64,000 nucleotides of DNA from positions 94,397-158,396 of the forward strand of contig NZ_NISJ01000003.1 of the NCBI RefSeq assembly GCF_002205635.1. The letters run 5' to 3'. A program made the position numbers and the translations under genes. This DNA comes from Sphingopyxis witflariensis (lineage in GTDB: Bacteria; Pseudomonadota; Alphaproteobacteria; Sphingomonadales; Sphingomonadaceae). Shown in pieces: positions 15,811-23,332 of this stretch. The notes below the pieces were generated by a model that was not told the origin of the DNA, did not search any database, and was given only the letters and a program-made list of their open reading frames with translations. How positions within the stretch are numbered: position 1 is the first letter of the stretch; each line of letters opens with the position of its first letter.

Positions 15811-16530
15811 ATGACCTATGTAGAAGGATTTGTCGTGGCGGTGCCGACCGCCAACAAGGAAGCCTATCGCAAGCATGCCGCCGACGCCGCCCATCTGTTC
15901 AAGGAATTTGGTGTGGCGCGGATGGTCGAATGTTGGGGCGACGATGTTCCCGACGGCAAGGTGAATGATTTCAAAGGCGCGGTGCAGGCCGGGCCCGACG
16001 AGACCGTCGTGTTCAGCTGGTTCGAATATCCCGACAAGGCGACCCGCGACGCCGCGAACCAGAAGATGATGAGCGACCCGCGGATGGCGGCGATGGGCGG
16101 AGATATGCCCTTCGACGGCAAGCGGATGATCATCGGCGGTTTCGATTCGATCGTCGACGATCAGGGCGAAGGCCAGACCGGCTATGTCGACGGTTATATC
16201 GTGCCCGTCCCCGACGGCAACAAGGAGGCCTATCGCGCGCTGGCGAAAAAGGCGTCGGCCGTGTTCCTCGAATATGGCGCAACGCGCGTGGTCGAGGCGT
16301 GGGGCGACGATGTCCCCGACGGCAAGGTCACCGACTATAGCCGCGCGGCGCACAAGAAGGACGGCGAGCAGATCGTCTACAGCTGGGTCGAATGGCCGGA
16401 CAAGGAAACGCGCACGGCGGGCTGGGAAAAGATGATGGCCGACGAGCGGATGAAGCCCGATCCCGACAACACGCCGTTCGATGGTGCGCGGATGATCTAT
16501 GGCGGCTTCGCCCCGATCGTCGAAGCCTGA
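15811..16530 (+). CDS. Tandem DUF1428 protein
   Basis: A 239-residue protein made of two DUF1428 copies joined head to tail. Copy one (about 1-118) has YVEGFVVAVPTANKEAYRKHA and VECWGDDVPDGKVNDF. Copy two (about 125-239) has YVDGYIVPVPDGNKEAYRALA and VEAWGDDVPDGKVTDY. Both end in a PFDGxRMIxGGF motif. DUF1428 has a ferredoxin-like dimeric α+β barrel fold and is normally about 120 residues, so the duplication makes a one-chain dimer. Function unknown; family members are often encoded near VOC, GST and DUF899 genes, as here. Strong AAGGAGAGAGACG site. Confidence 0.9.
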   Translation: MTYVEGFVVAVPTANKEAYRKHAADAAHLFKEFGVARMVECWGDDVPDGKVNDFKGAVQAGPDETVVFSWFEYPDKATRDAANQKMMSDPRMAAMGGDMPFDGKRMIIGGFDSIVDDQGEGQTGYVDGYIVPVPDGNKEAYRALAKKASAVFLEYGATRVVEAWGDDVPDGKVTDYSRAAHKKDGEQIVYSWVEWPDKETRTAGWEKMMADERMKPDPDNTPFDGARMIYGGFAPIVEA

Positions 16531-16541
16531 CGGCGCGCCCG

Positions 16542-17093
16542 ATGACCGGCGTGCATCAACCCGAAAAGCGCACCGCGTCGTGCCAATGCGGCGCGGTGAC
16601 ACTGGAGCTGACGGGCAAGCCGATCGCGGCGGCGACCTGCTATTGCCATAGCTGCCAGCAGGCGGGGCAAGCGTTCGGCGCACTGCCCGGTGCGCCGGGA
16701 GTGCTGGACAATGACGGCGGGACGGCGTTCGTCCTTGCGCGCAAGGATCGCGTCGTGTGGCTGTCGGGGTCGGAGCAGCTGGGCGAGCATCGGCTGACCC
16801 CCGACGCGCCGACGCGGCGTTTTGTGTCGCGCTGTTGCAACTCGCCCATCTGTCTCGAGTTTACCAAGGGACATTGGCTGAGCGTCTATTCGGGCCGCAT
16901 CGCCGAGCCGGACCGGCCGCGGGTCGAGATGCGGACGATGGTGAGCGATCGGCGCGAGGGCGTCGAACTGCCGGACGATGTGCCCAATTATGCCACCCAT
17001 TCGGGCAAGTTCATGTGGCGGTTGCTGACGGCGTGGGTCGCGATGGGATTTCGCGCCCCGCCGATCGAAGCGACGAAGGGATTTCAGCGATGA
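16542..17093 (+). CDS. GFA-type zinc protein (CENP-V/GFA family)
   Basis: A 183-residue protein with the GFA zinc-binding layout: ASCQCGAVTLELTGKP at the front, CYCHSCQQAGQAFG next, and CCNSPICLEF later. These cysteines make the two zinc sites of the family first described in glutathione-dependent formaldehyde-activating enzyme. Most relatives have no proven activity. Start at ATG 16542, 12 bases after the previous stop. Its stop overlaps the next start (ATGA). Confidence 0.85.
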   Translation: MTGVHQPEKRTASCQCGAVTLELTGKPIAAATCYCHSCQQAGQAFGALPGAPGVLDNDGGTAFVLARKDRVVWLSGSEQLGEHRLTPDAPTRRFVSRCCNSPICLEFTKGHWLSVYSGRIAEPDRPRVEMRTMVSDRREGVELPDDVPNYATHSGKFMWRLLTAWVAMGFRAPPIEATKGFQR

Positions 17094-17389
17094 GTGCAGT
17101 CATCGAACGCGTCGAAATGCACAATATCATGAGCCCCGGCCATGTCGTGCGCGTCGACAAGGCCAAATATGATGCGATGAAACATGCGCTGCTGGCGGTG
17201 GTGCCCAGGGCGGAACCCGGGCTGACCGTCGCGGAAATCAAGGCGGGCGTGCTGCCCTTGCTGCCCGAGGATTTGTTCCCCGGCGGCGCGAAAGCGGGAT
17301 GGTGGCTGAAGGGCGTCCAGCTCGACCTCGAGGCCAAGGGCGTGATCGCCCGCGAGAATAGCAAACCGCTGCGATTGCACCGGCTGTGA
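17090..17389 (+). CDS. DUF6958-type small protein
   Basis: A 99-residue soluble protein matching the DUF6958 pattern: MHNIMSPGHVVRVDKAKYDAM, a central LTVAEIKAGVLPLLPEDLFPGG, then AGWWLKGVQLDLEAKGVI and a basic end. The layout resembles a winged-helix-like domain that could bind nucleic acid, but no function is known. It overlaps the GFA gene by ATGA, so both are probably made together. Confidence 0.75.
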   Translation: MSAVIERVEMHNIMSPGHVVRVDKAKYDAMKHALLAVVPRAEPGLTVAEIKAGVLPLLPEDLFPGGAKAGWWLKGVQLDLEAKGVIARENSKPLRLHRL

Positions 17390-17415
17390 CGGGTGATCGC
17401 TGGCAATTTTTGGAT

Positions 17416-17498
17416 CGTCACCCTGAACTTGATTCAGGGTCCATGGTCTGAGGCCGCGAATTCAGACCATGAATGCTGAAACAAGTTCAGCATGACGA
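17416..17498. repeat. Triple-hairpin intergenic repeat
   Basis: Three consecutive hairpins: ccctgaa/ttcaggg (17421-17439), atggtctga/tcagaccat (17443-17470) and tgctgaa/ttcagca (17474-17492). Such palindromic units carrying CCCTGAA and TGCTGAA are scattered between genes of sphingomonads, a point from general knowledge. It lies between the DUF6958 and DUF899 genes and may end the first transcript or modulate mRNA decay. Confidence 0.75.
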
Positions 17499-17519
17499 AA
17501 ATATTCGGGAGATAATGAC

Positions 17520-18236
17520 ATGGAATATCTGTCCTTCCCTAATGAAAGCGCCGCCTATCGCGCGGCGCGGATCGAGCTGCTGAACGACGAAATCGCGCTG
17601 CGCCGACAGATCGAGGCGGTCGCCGCAAAGCGCCGCGCACTACCGCCCGGCGGCGAAATCGCGGAAGATTACACCTTCGAGCGCATCGGGGCGCATCAGC
17701 GGCGCGAGCCGGTGAAGCTGTCCGAACTGTTCGGCACCCGCCCCAGCATCATCCTCTACAGCTTCATGTTCGGGGCCGACCGCGATACGCCCTGCCCCGG
17801 CTGCACCCATATGCTCGACGCGATCGACGGCAGCGCGCGGCACGTCGGCCAGCGCGCACCGCTCTATATCGTCGCCAAGTCGCCGATCGCGCGGCTGGAG
17901 GCGTGGGCGCGCGAGCGGCGCTGGCCGCACCTGAGCTTCCTGTCCGATGGCGAGGGCCGCTATTCGGCCGATTATTATGGTGACACCCGCCGGCTGACCG
18001 ACGCCAAGCGCGCCGAACGCGGGATGAAGCCGAGCGAGAATTGGGACGAGACGATCTTCAACGTCTTTCACCAGACGGATGGCCGCGTCCGCCATGTCTG
18101 GGCGAGCGAGATGGCCTATGGGCCAGAGGATCCGGGCCAGCACCACCGCGCCGGCGACCTCGTCGATCCTTTGTGGGGACTGCTCGATATGACCCCCGAG
18201 GGGCGCGGCAGCTGGTTCCCCAGCCTCAGCTATTGA
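17520..18236 (+). CDS. DUF899 thioredoxin-like protein
   Basis: A 238-residue DUF899 protein. It has YLSFPNESAAYRAARIELL at the front, the family core LPPGGEIAEDYTFERI, LSELFGTRPSIILYSFMFG, and a CPGCTHMLDAIDG motif in the position of a thioredoxin active site. The CxxC suggests a redox or thiol-exchange function, though none is proven. A leucine-rich first 40 residues form a helix. It begins after the triple-hairpin repeat and probably opens a second transcript of the cluster. Confidence 0.9.
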   Translation: MEYLSFPNESAAYRAARIELLNDEIALRRQIEAVAAKRRALPPGGEIAEDYTFERIGAHQRREPVKLSELFGTRPSIILYSFMFGADRDTPCPGCTHMLDAIDGSARHVGQRAPLYIVAKSPIARLEAWARERRWPHLSFLSDGEGRYSADYYGDTRRLTDAKRAERGMKPSENWDETIFNVFHQTDGRVRHVWASEMAYGPEDPGQHHRAGDLVDPLWGLLDMTPEGRGSWFPSLSY

Positions 18237-18260
18237 ATCAAAATGTCGAGGAGAGAGACG

Positions 18261-19058
18261 ATGACCAAGGCAGCCAATTTCATCTGGTACGAACTGATGA
18301 CGAGCGATCCCGCGGGCGCCGCGGCCTTTTACGGCGCCGTCGTCGGCTGGAACATTCCCTCGCATGGTGAAGCCACCGCAGGCGGCGTCGATTATCGGAT
18401 GATCATGCGCAGCGACGGCGGCAACGCCGGGGGCGTGCTGGCGCTCAATGCCGACATGCTCGCGGGCGGGGCGCGGCCGTGCTGGCTCGGCTATCTCGAG
18501 GTCGCCGACGTCGATGCGGCCATCATCGCGATCAAGGCCGATGGCGGCGCGGTGCAGATGCCCGCGACCGACCTGCCCGTCGGGCGGATCGCGATGGTGT
18601 CGGACCCGCAGGGCGCGCCCTTCTATATCATGGACCCGATCCCGCCCGCGGGTGTGGAGAAGGGCGAAAGCGACGTCTTCTCGGTCACCGAGGCACAGCA
18701 TGTCCGCTGGAACGAGCTGGCGACGAGCGACCCCGATGGCGCGATCGCTTTCTACACAAAGCACTTCGGCTGGGGGCAGGAAGGCGAAATGGATATGGGC
18801 GAAATGGGCGCCTATCGCTTCATCCAGCGCGGCGACGTCGGGATTGGCGCGGTGATGCCGCTGATGGAGGGCATGCCGGTATCGGCGTGGTCCTATTATA
18901 TCGGCGTCGATGACATCGACCGCGCGCTGACCGCGGTTCGCGCCAATGGCGGCACCGTCACCAACGAACCGATGGAAATCCCCGGCGGCGAATTTGCGAT
19001 GAACGCCATCGATCCGCAGGGCGCCGCGGTCGGCTTCGTCGGGCCACGCAAAGCCTAA
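18261..19058 (+). CDS. Two-domain VOC family protein
   Basis: A 265-residue protein with two VOC halves: residues 1-128 start NFIWYELMTSDPAGAAAFYG and end DPQGAPFYIMDP; residues 140-265 start VRWNELATSDPDGAIAFYTK and end AIDPQGAAVGFVGP. The metal-ligand His/Glu positions are partly replaced (Trp-Tyr-Glu in the first half), as in the CFP-30-like hydroxylase subfamily. Start at ATG 18261 because GAGGAGAGAGACG precedes it; an ATG six codons upstream lies within that site. Substrate unknown. Confidence 0.9.
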   Translation: MTKAANFIWYELMTSDPAGAAAFYGAVVGWNIPSHGEATAGGVDYRMIMRSDGGNAGGVLALNADMLAGGARPCWLGYLEVADVDAAIIAIKADGGAVQMPATDLPVGRIAMVSDPQGAPFYIMDPIPPAGVEKGESDVFSVTEAQHVRWNELATSDPDGAIAFYTKHFGWGQEGEMDMGEMGAYRFIQRGDVGIGAVMPLMEGMPVSAWSYYIGVDDIDRALTAVRANGGTVTNEPMEIPGGEFAMNAIDPQGAAVGFVGPRKA

Positions 19059-19081
19059 AATATAAGCGAAGGAGAGAGACG

Positions 19082-19501
19082 ATGGCACAACCCGATCAAG
19101 GCCCGACCGGCGGCCTGACCCCGCATATCGCAATTGCCGACAAGCGCGCGAGCGAGGCGATCGATTTCTATATCAAGGCATTCGGCGCGGTCGAACAGGT
19201 GCGGGTGCCCGCCGACGACGGCGTGCGGCTGATGCACGCAACCCTCCACATCAACGGCGCCTCGCTGATGATGCACGACGAATTTCCCGAATATGTCAGC
19301 GAGCCCTCGGGCAAGCCCAACGGGGTGACGCTGCATCTGAAGGTCGACGACACCGACGCCTGGTTCCAGCGCGCGGTCGATGCCGGCGCCACCGCGGTGA
19401 TGGGTCCCGAGGATATGTTCTGGGGCGACCGCTATGCGCAGGTCAAAGACCCTTTCGGCCATCTCTGGTCGATCGGCACCCCCCTCAAAGGAGAAGGATG
19501 A
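19082..19501 (+). CDS. PhnB-like VOC protein
   Basis: A 139-residue VOC protein: LTPHIAIADKRASEAIDFYIKAFG, LMHATLHINGASLMMHDEFPE, GVTLHLKVDDTDAWFQRAV and GDRYAQVKDPFGHLWSIGT. This is the YurT/PhnB-like branch, generally without proven enzymatic activity. Ribosome site AAGGAGAGAGACG, as in several neighbours. Stop overlaps the next gene's start region. Confidence 0.9.
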   Translation: MAQPDQGPTGGLTPHIAIADKRASEAIDFYIKAFGAVEQVRVPADDGVRLMHATLHINGASLMMHDEFPEYVSEPSGKPNGVTLHLKVDDTDAWFQRAVDAGATAVMGPEDMFWGDRYAQVKDPFGHLWSIGTPLKGEG

Positions 19502-19995
19502 TGACCAAAGCAACCCTCTGCCTCTGGTATGACAAGGACGCCGAAGAGGCCGCGAATTTCTATGCCGCGACCTTCCCCGACAGCCATGTCGGCGCCGCGC
19601 ACCGCGCCCCCGCCGACAATCCGAGCAGCCCCGAAGGCGCGGTACTCACGGTCGAGTTCACCGTCCTCGGTTTCCCGTGCATCGGCCTCAACGGCGGATC
19701 GACCTTCAAACATAGCGAGGCCTTTTCCTTCCAGATCGACACCAGGGATCAGGAAGAAACCGACCGCTACTGGAACGCGATCGTCGGCAATGGCGGACAG
19801 GAAAGCATGTGCGGCTGGTGCAAGGATAAATGGGGGATTTCGTGGCAGATCACCCCGCGCGCGCTGACCGAAGTGATGACGGGTGGCGACAAGGCCGCCG
19901 CCAAGCGCGCGTTCGAGGCGATGATGACGATGAAGAAGATCGACGTTGCGACGATCGAAGCCGCGATCCGGGGCGAAGAAGTTGGCGCGGCGTAA
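19501..19995 (+). CDS. VOC protein of the 3-demethylubiquinone-methyltransferase-like family
   Basis: A 164-residue protein of the PhnB-type VOC family often labelled 3-demethylubiquinone-9 3-methyltransferase: TLCLWYDKDAEEAANFYAATF, VLTVEFTVLGFPCIGLNGG, FSFQIDTRDQEETDRYWNAI, and the typical CGWCKDKWGISWQITP near the end. Despite the common label it has no methyltransferase fold; function unknown. Two adjacent ATGs (19498, 19501) follow AAAGGAGAAGG; the second has the better spacing. Confidence 0.88.
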   Translation: MTKATLCLWYDKDAEEAANFYAATFPDSHVGAAHRAPADNPSSPEGAVLTVEFTVLGFPCIGLNGGSTFKHSEAFSFQIDTRDQEETDRYWNAIVGNGGQESMCGWCKDKWGISWQITPRALTEVMTGGDKAAAKRAFEAMMTMKKIDVATIEAAIRGEEVGAA

Positions 19996-20431
19996 TCCCG
20001 CCCTCGACGCCTGGCTGCTCTGCGGCACGCTCGACATCGCCTATGCGGCGGCGGTCAGCGTGGCGCAGGGCGGCACTGTCTCGTCCATGCTCCATGCGGT
20101 CGCGAGCGGGCCGTTCGGCGACGGTGCGCGGACGTGGGGCTTCGGCGGCGACGTCGCCGGGCTCGCGACCCATTTCGCGATCATGGGCGTGATGATATGG
20201 GCCTTTGTCGCGACGCGGGGCCGCTGGCCTGTGGCATGGCCATGGTGGCTCGTCGGCACCATCTATGGTCTCATCCTCTATCTGGTGATGAACGCATTCG
20301 TCCTGCCGCTGCGCTTTGGATCGCCCTTCCCCCCGACCGACATGATCAAGGGCGCGATCGCGCTCTTTCCCCATATTTTCTTCGTCGGGCTGCCGCTCGG
20401 CTGGATGTTCAAACGCAAGGATGCGCGCTGA
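19982..20431 (+). CDS. Small integral membrane protein
   Basis: About 149 residues from a TTG at 19982 (an earlier TTG at 19946 is possible), overlapping the previous gene. Four hydrophobic helices are visible, around AWLLCGTLDIAYAAAV, HFAIMGVMIWAFVA, WWLVGTIYGLILYLVMNAF and IALFPHIFFVGLPLGW. No known motif beyond charged ends (MFKRKDAR). Similar four-helix proteins of unknown role are common in this group. It is followed by a GST with a TGATG overlap. Confidence 0.75.
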   Translation: MARRNPALDAWLLCGTLDIAYAAAVSVAQGGTVSSMLHAVASGPFGDGARTWGFGGDVAGLATHFAIMGVMIWAFVATRGRWPVAWPWWLVGTIYGLILYLVMNAFVLPLRFGSPFPPTDMIKGAIALFPHIFFVGLPLGWMFKRKDAR

Positions 20432-21084
20432 TGCTGATTTTCTATGGCCACCCCTTTTCGTCCTACAGCTGGAAGGCGCAGATCGCGCTTTATGAAAAGG
20501 GGCTCGATTTCGAATATCGCAACGTCGACCCCGAATTTCCGGCGCATGCCAAAGAGCTCTACGCGCTGTGGCCGGCGGGCAAATTCCCGCTGCTCGTCGA
20601 TGGCGACAAAACATGGTTCGAGACGTCGATCGTCGTCGAATATCTCGACCGCGTGCAGCCCGAACCGCGAATGATCCCCGAGGACGCCGATGCCGCGCTG
20701 AAGGTGCGGCAGATGGACCGCGTCTTCGACCTCCATGTCATGGCGGTGGTGCAGGATATTGTGAACGACCGCATCCGCGGCCCCGAAGGCCATGCGCCGA
20801 TGATCGTCGAAAAAGCGAAGGCCGGGCTCGACACGATTTACGCCTGGCTCGACAAGGAACTGGCGGGCGATGGCTGGGCAACCCCGGCGGGCTTTACGCT
20901 GGCCGATTGCGCCGCGGCGCCGTCGCTCTTCTACGCCGACTGGGTGCATGAAATTCCGGCGCATTATGAAAATCTGCGCGCCTATCGCGCGCGTCTGCTC
21001 GCCCGGCCGTCGGTCGTACGCGCGGTCGATGGCGGACGGCCGTATCGCAGCTATTTCCCCGGCGGCGCCCCCGACCGCGACTGA
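20431..21084 (+). CDS. Glutathione S-transferase
   Basis: A 217-residue GST. The N-terminal thioredoxin-like domain begins MLIFYGHPFSSYSWKAQIAL, with Ser/Tyr candidates for glutathione activation, followed by WPAGKFPLLVDGD (cis-Pro) and WFETSIVVEYLDR (E-T/S pair). The all-helical C-terminal domain includes GFTLADCAAAPSLFYADW. Start overlaps the stop of the membrane protein gene. It is the last gene of the continuous detoxification-type run that starts at tetR. Confidence 0.92.
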   Translation: MLIFYGHPFSSYSWKAQIALYEKGLDFEYRNVDPEFPAHAKELYALWPAGKFPLLVDGDKTWFETSIVVEYLDRVQPEPRMIPEDADAALKVRQMDRVFDLHVMAVVQDIVNDRIRGPEGHAPMIVEKAKAGLDTIYAWLDKELAGDGWATPAGFTLADCAAAPSLFYADWVHEIPAHYENLRAYRARLLARPSVVRAVDGGRPYRSYFPGGAPDRD

Positions 21085-21207
21085 AGACAATGTGGCCCGC
21101 CCCTTCCCCGGCCCCGGCCGGGGAACCTCCTCCCTGCAACAGAGTTAACATCCCGCTGACCGTGCCGCTTGACGCCTTGGTAGGCGCGCACACGCAAGGA
21201 CGGGATC

Positions 21208-21993
21208 ATGATCGTATCGGTCGCCCTCGTTCGCACGTTGATCGTCGCGCTGTTCGCGGCAGTGCTGGCGTTCGCGCCGGCGCATGCACAGCAGATGGTG
21301 ATCGTCACTACGACCGTCAGCTGGACCTATGAAGACAGGGGCGACGACGCGCGGGCGATCGACGAGGATGCCGCGCTGCTCGATGACGAAACGCTGGCCG
21401 ATGCAGTGCTGGCCGACGAGACCCCGGCCGCAACGCGCCGCTATGCGCCCCACGCTACGCTCGCGACGCTTGGCCATGCCCAGGCCCGCTATGGCCCCTT
21501 TTCGGTGATCAATGGCCAGACCGCGCGCATGGCGGGCGATGTCGATGGCCGGACGCCGCGCCAGTTCGCCGCGATGCTCGCCGCCCACCCCGGGATCAAG
21601 CGGCTGGAAATGCTCGACTGCCCCGGCAGCCTCGACGAAGCCGCAAACCTGATCCTCGCGCGCGCGATCCGGCGGGCGGGGATCGAAACCGTCGTGCCGA
21701 GCGGCGGGTCGGTGCGCTCGGGCGCGGTCGAACTGTGGCTCGCGGGGGCCCGGCGCAGTGCCGCCCCCGACGCCGAATTCGGCGTCCATAGCTGGGCCGA
21801 CGAAACCGGCCGCGAGGCGAACGACTATCCGGCGAGCGACCCGGTACATGCCGAATATCTGAGCTATTATCGCGAAATGGGGATACCGGACGCCAAGGCG
21901 CGCGCCTTTTATGCGCTGACCAACAGCACGCCGTTCGACGAGGTGCGCTATCTGACGCGCGAGGATATGGCGCGATTTGTTGCGGTGGATTAG
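21208..21993 (+). CDS. Periplasmic ClpP-fold-like protein (COG3904 type)
   Basis: A 261-residue protein with a signal peptide (LIVALFAAVLAFAPAHA, cleavage before QQ). The mature part resembles predicted periplasmic proteins with a ClpP/crotonase-like fold: YGPFSVINGQTARMAGDVDG, KRLEMLDCPGSLDEAANLILA, GGSVRSGAVELWLAGARR and FGVHSWADE. The Ser and His in the GGSVRSGA and GVHSW motifs are candidate active-site residues by analogy. Substrate unknown. It stands alone between the GST and the small membrane gene. Confidence 0.7.
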   Translation: MIVSVALVRTLIVALFAAVLAFAPAHAQQMVIVTTTVSWTYEDRGDDARAIDEDAALLDDETLADAVLADETPAATRRYAPHATLATLGHAQARYGPFSVINGQTARMAGDVDGRTPRQFAAMLAAHPGIKRLEMLDCPGSLDEAANLILARAIRRAGIETVVPSGGSVRSGAVELWLAGARRSAAPDAEFGVHSWADETGREANDYPASDPVHAEYLSYYREMGIPDAKARAFYALTNSTPFDEVRYLTREDMARFVAVD

Positions 21994-22044
21994 CCCGACG
22001 GGTTGTGGTTGCAACGCTACCCTCCCCACCCCACATCGGCCCTC

Positions 22045-22362
22045 ATGGCGAAGCTCGGCCTCTATCAACGTTTGCGGTCGACCGCGCAGGTCCGCCTGAC
22101 GCTGTTCATCCTTGGTGTGGTGCTGATGATTCTCGCACCGATTGTCGGCATATTGCCCGGTCCGGGCTTTATCATCCTGTTTCCGGTCGGATTGATGCTG
22201 TGCCTTCAGAACAGCGCGTGGGCGAAGCGTATCTATGTGCGTTTCAAATGGCGCCATCCGCGCTATGCCGACTGGACCGATCGCGTGATGCAGCGCGCGA
22301 GCGCGGCGCGGCGGCGGGCGAAGGCCAGGCTGACGAAGCCGGAAACCAGCGATGGCGATTGA
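22045..22362 (+). CDS. PGPGF-type small membrane protein
   Basis: A 105-residue protein with one long or two short membrane helices (VRLTLFILGVVLMILAPIVG, ILPGPGFIILFPVGLMLCLQ), followed by a basic cytoplasmic tail rich in Arg, Lys and Ala. The PGPG turn between hydrophobic stretches marks a family of conserved small transmembrane proteins. Start chosen at ATG 22045, directly before MAKLGLYQRL. It precedes the rpmH cluster and ends before a promoter/hairpin. Confidence 0.75.
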   Translation: MAKLGLYQRLRSTAQVRLTLFILGVVLMILAPIVGILPGPGFIILFPVGLMLCLQNSAWAKRIYVRFKWRHPRYADWTDRVMQRASAARRRAKARLTKPETSDGD

Positions 22363-22385
22363 TCGCCAAATGCGATCGGGGGCGA

Positions 22386-22414
22386 TTGACTTTGCCCCGA
22401 CTCTCGCTTATCCG
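22386..22414 (+). promoter_or_regulatory. Likely rpmH promoter
   Basis: TTGACT (22386-22391) and TATCCG (22409-22414) with a 17-base spacer, just after the end of the preceding gene and about 75 bases upstream of rpmH. Confidence 0.45.
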
Positions 22415-22427
22415 CGCCTCAATCAGT

Positions 22428-22456
22428 GGCCGCCCACGTTTGGCGGCCCTTTTCTG
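22428..22456 (+). terminator. Hairpin with T-run in the rpmH leader
   Basis: ggccgcc (22428-22434) pairs with ggcggcc (22442-22448) and is followed by cttttctgtt. It looks like a Rho-independent terminator. If the promoter at 22386 is right, the hairpin lies inside the rpmH leader and could act as an attenuator; otherwise it simply ends the upstream gene. Confidence 0.55.
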
Positions 22457-22490
22457 TTACAGCCTTTGACGAGATTTAGGGATAACCGCG

Positions 22491-22625
22491 ATGAAGCGCA
22501 CCTTTCAACCGAGCAACCTCGTACGCGCCCGTCGCCACGGTTTCCGCGCCCGCAAAGCCACCGTTGGCGGCCGCAAGATTCTGGCCAACCGCCGCGCCCA
22601 GGGCCGCAAGAAGCTGTCGGCCTGA
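22491..22625 (+). CDS. rpmH: 50S ribosomal protein L34
   Basis: A 44-residue basic protein, [18 protein letters not shown] onward, ending GRKKLSA: a full-length L34. It is a late-assembly protein of the large ribosomal subunit. ATG at 22491, with a purine-rich GGGATAACC leader. It heads the conserved rpmH-rnpA-yidD-yidC-engB group. Confidence 0.98.
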   Translation: MKRTFQPSNLVRARRHGFRARKATVGGRKILANRRAQGRKKLSA

Positions 22626-22645
22626 CACTATTGCGTGCGCAGGCG

Positions 22646-23008
22646 ATGTCGCTGCGCACCCTCAGCAAACGTAGCGAATTTCTGGCCGCGAATCGCGGCC
22701 TTCGCTATCCCATGCCCGGCTTCGTCCTGCTTGTCCGCCCACGCGGCGACAGCGACGAAACGCTGGGCGTTGGCTATACCGTCAGCAAAAAAGTCGGCAA
22801 CGCGGTCACCCGCAACCGGATGAAGCGCCGGTTTCGCGAACTGGCGCGTGCGGCAATGCCTGCTTCGGGACTGTCGGGCGCCGACCTGGTCCTGATCGGC
22901 CGCCCCGGCGGCAACGACATCCTCTTTGCTGACCTCAGCGAACATCTCGATTCGGCGCTGAAGCGCGCGGCGAAGAAGCTGGCCCAAAAATCGTCTGCGC
23001 CATCATGA
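22646..23008 (+). CDS. rnpA: Ribonuclease P protein component
   Basis: A 120-residue basic protein. The RNase P signature is clear: GYTVSKKVGNAVTRNRMKRR, the RNR-type motif that binds the catalytic RNA. An N-terminal LSKRSEFLAANRG matches the family. It supports maturation of tRNA 5' ends with the RnpB RNA. The ATG at 22646 is used; an in-frame TTG 16 bases upstream is an alternative. It is 20 bases after rpmH, so they are co-transcribed. Confidence 0.96.
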   Translation: MSLRTLSKRSEFLAANRGLRYPMPGFVLLVRPRGDSDETLGVGYTVSKKVGNAVTRNRMKRRFRELARAAMPASGLSGADLVLIGRPGGNDILFADLSEHLDSALKRAAKKLAQKSSAPS

Positions 23009-23063
23009 TCGCCTCTCCAAAGCGATTCCCGAGTGAAGTTGCGCAGTTTTCCGGGCTTTCTTC

Positions 23064-23276
23064 ATGATCGCGAAGCTGATGATTCTGGTCGCGCGCGGCT
23101 GGCAAATCGGCCCGTCGCGCATCCTTCCACCCAGCTGCCGCTATACACCCTCGTGCAGCGCCTATGCGATCACCGCCCTCCAGCGCTACGGCGCGATCAA
23201 GGGTGGCTGGATTGCGACAAAGCGGCTATTGCGCTGCCATCCTTGGGGCGGCCACGGCCACGACCCGGTGCCATAG
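23064..23276 (+). CDS. yidD: Membrane protein insertion efficiency factor
   Basis: A 70-residue YidD protein: an amphipathic N-terminal helix, then [20 protein letters not shown] with the three conserved cysteines and [18 protein letters not shown] at the end. It assists insertion of membrane proteins together with YidC, encoded next. Position between rnpA and yidC is the conserved one. Confidence 0.96.
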   Translation: MIAKLMILVARGWQIGPSRILPPSCRYTPSCSAYAITALQRYGAIKGGWIATKRLLRCHPWGGHGHDPVP

Positions 23277-23332
23277 AGTTTTCAGACTCGCAGCATCACC
23301 CCCGACATTGAGACGAAGAGAGACAGAAGAGC

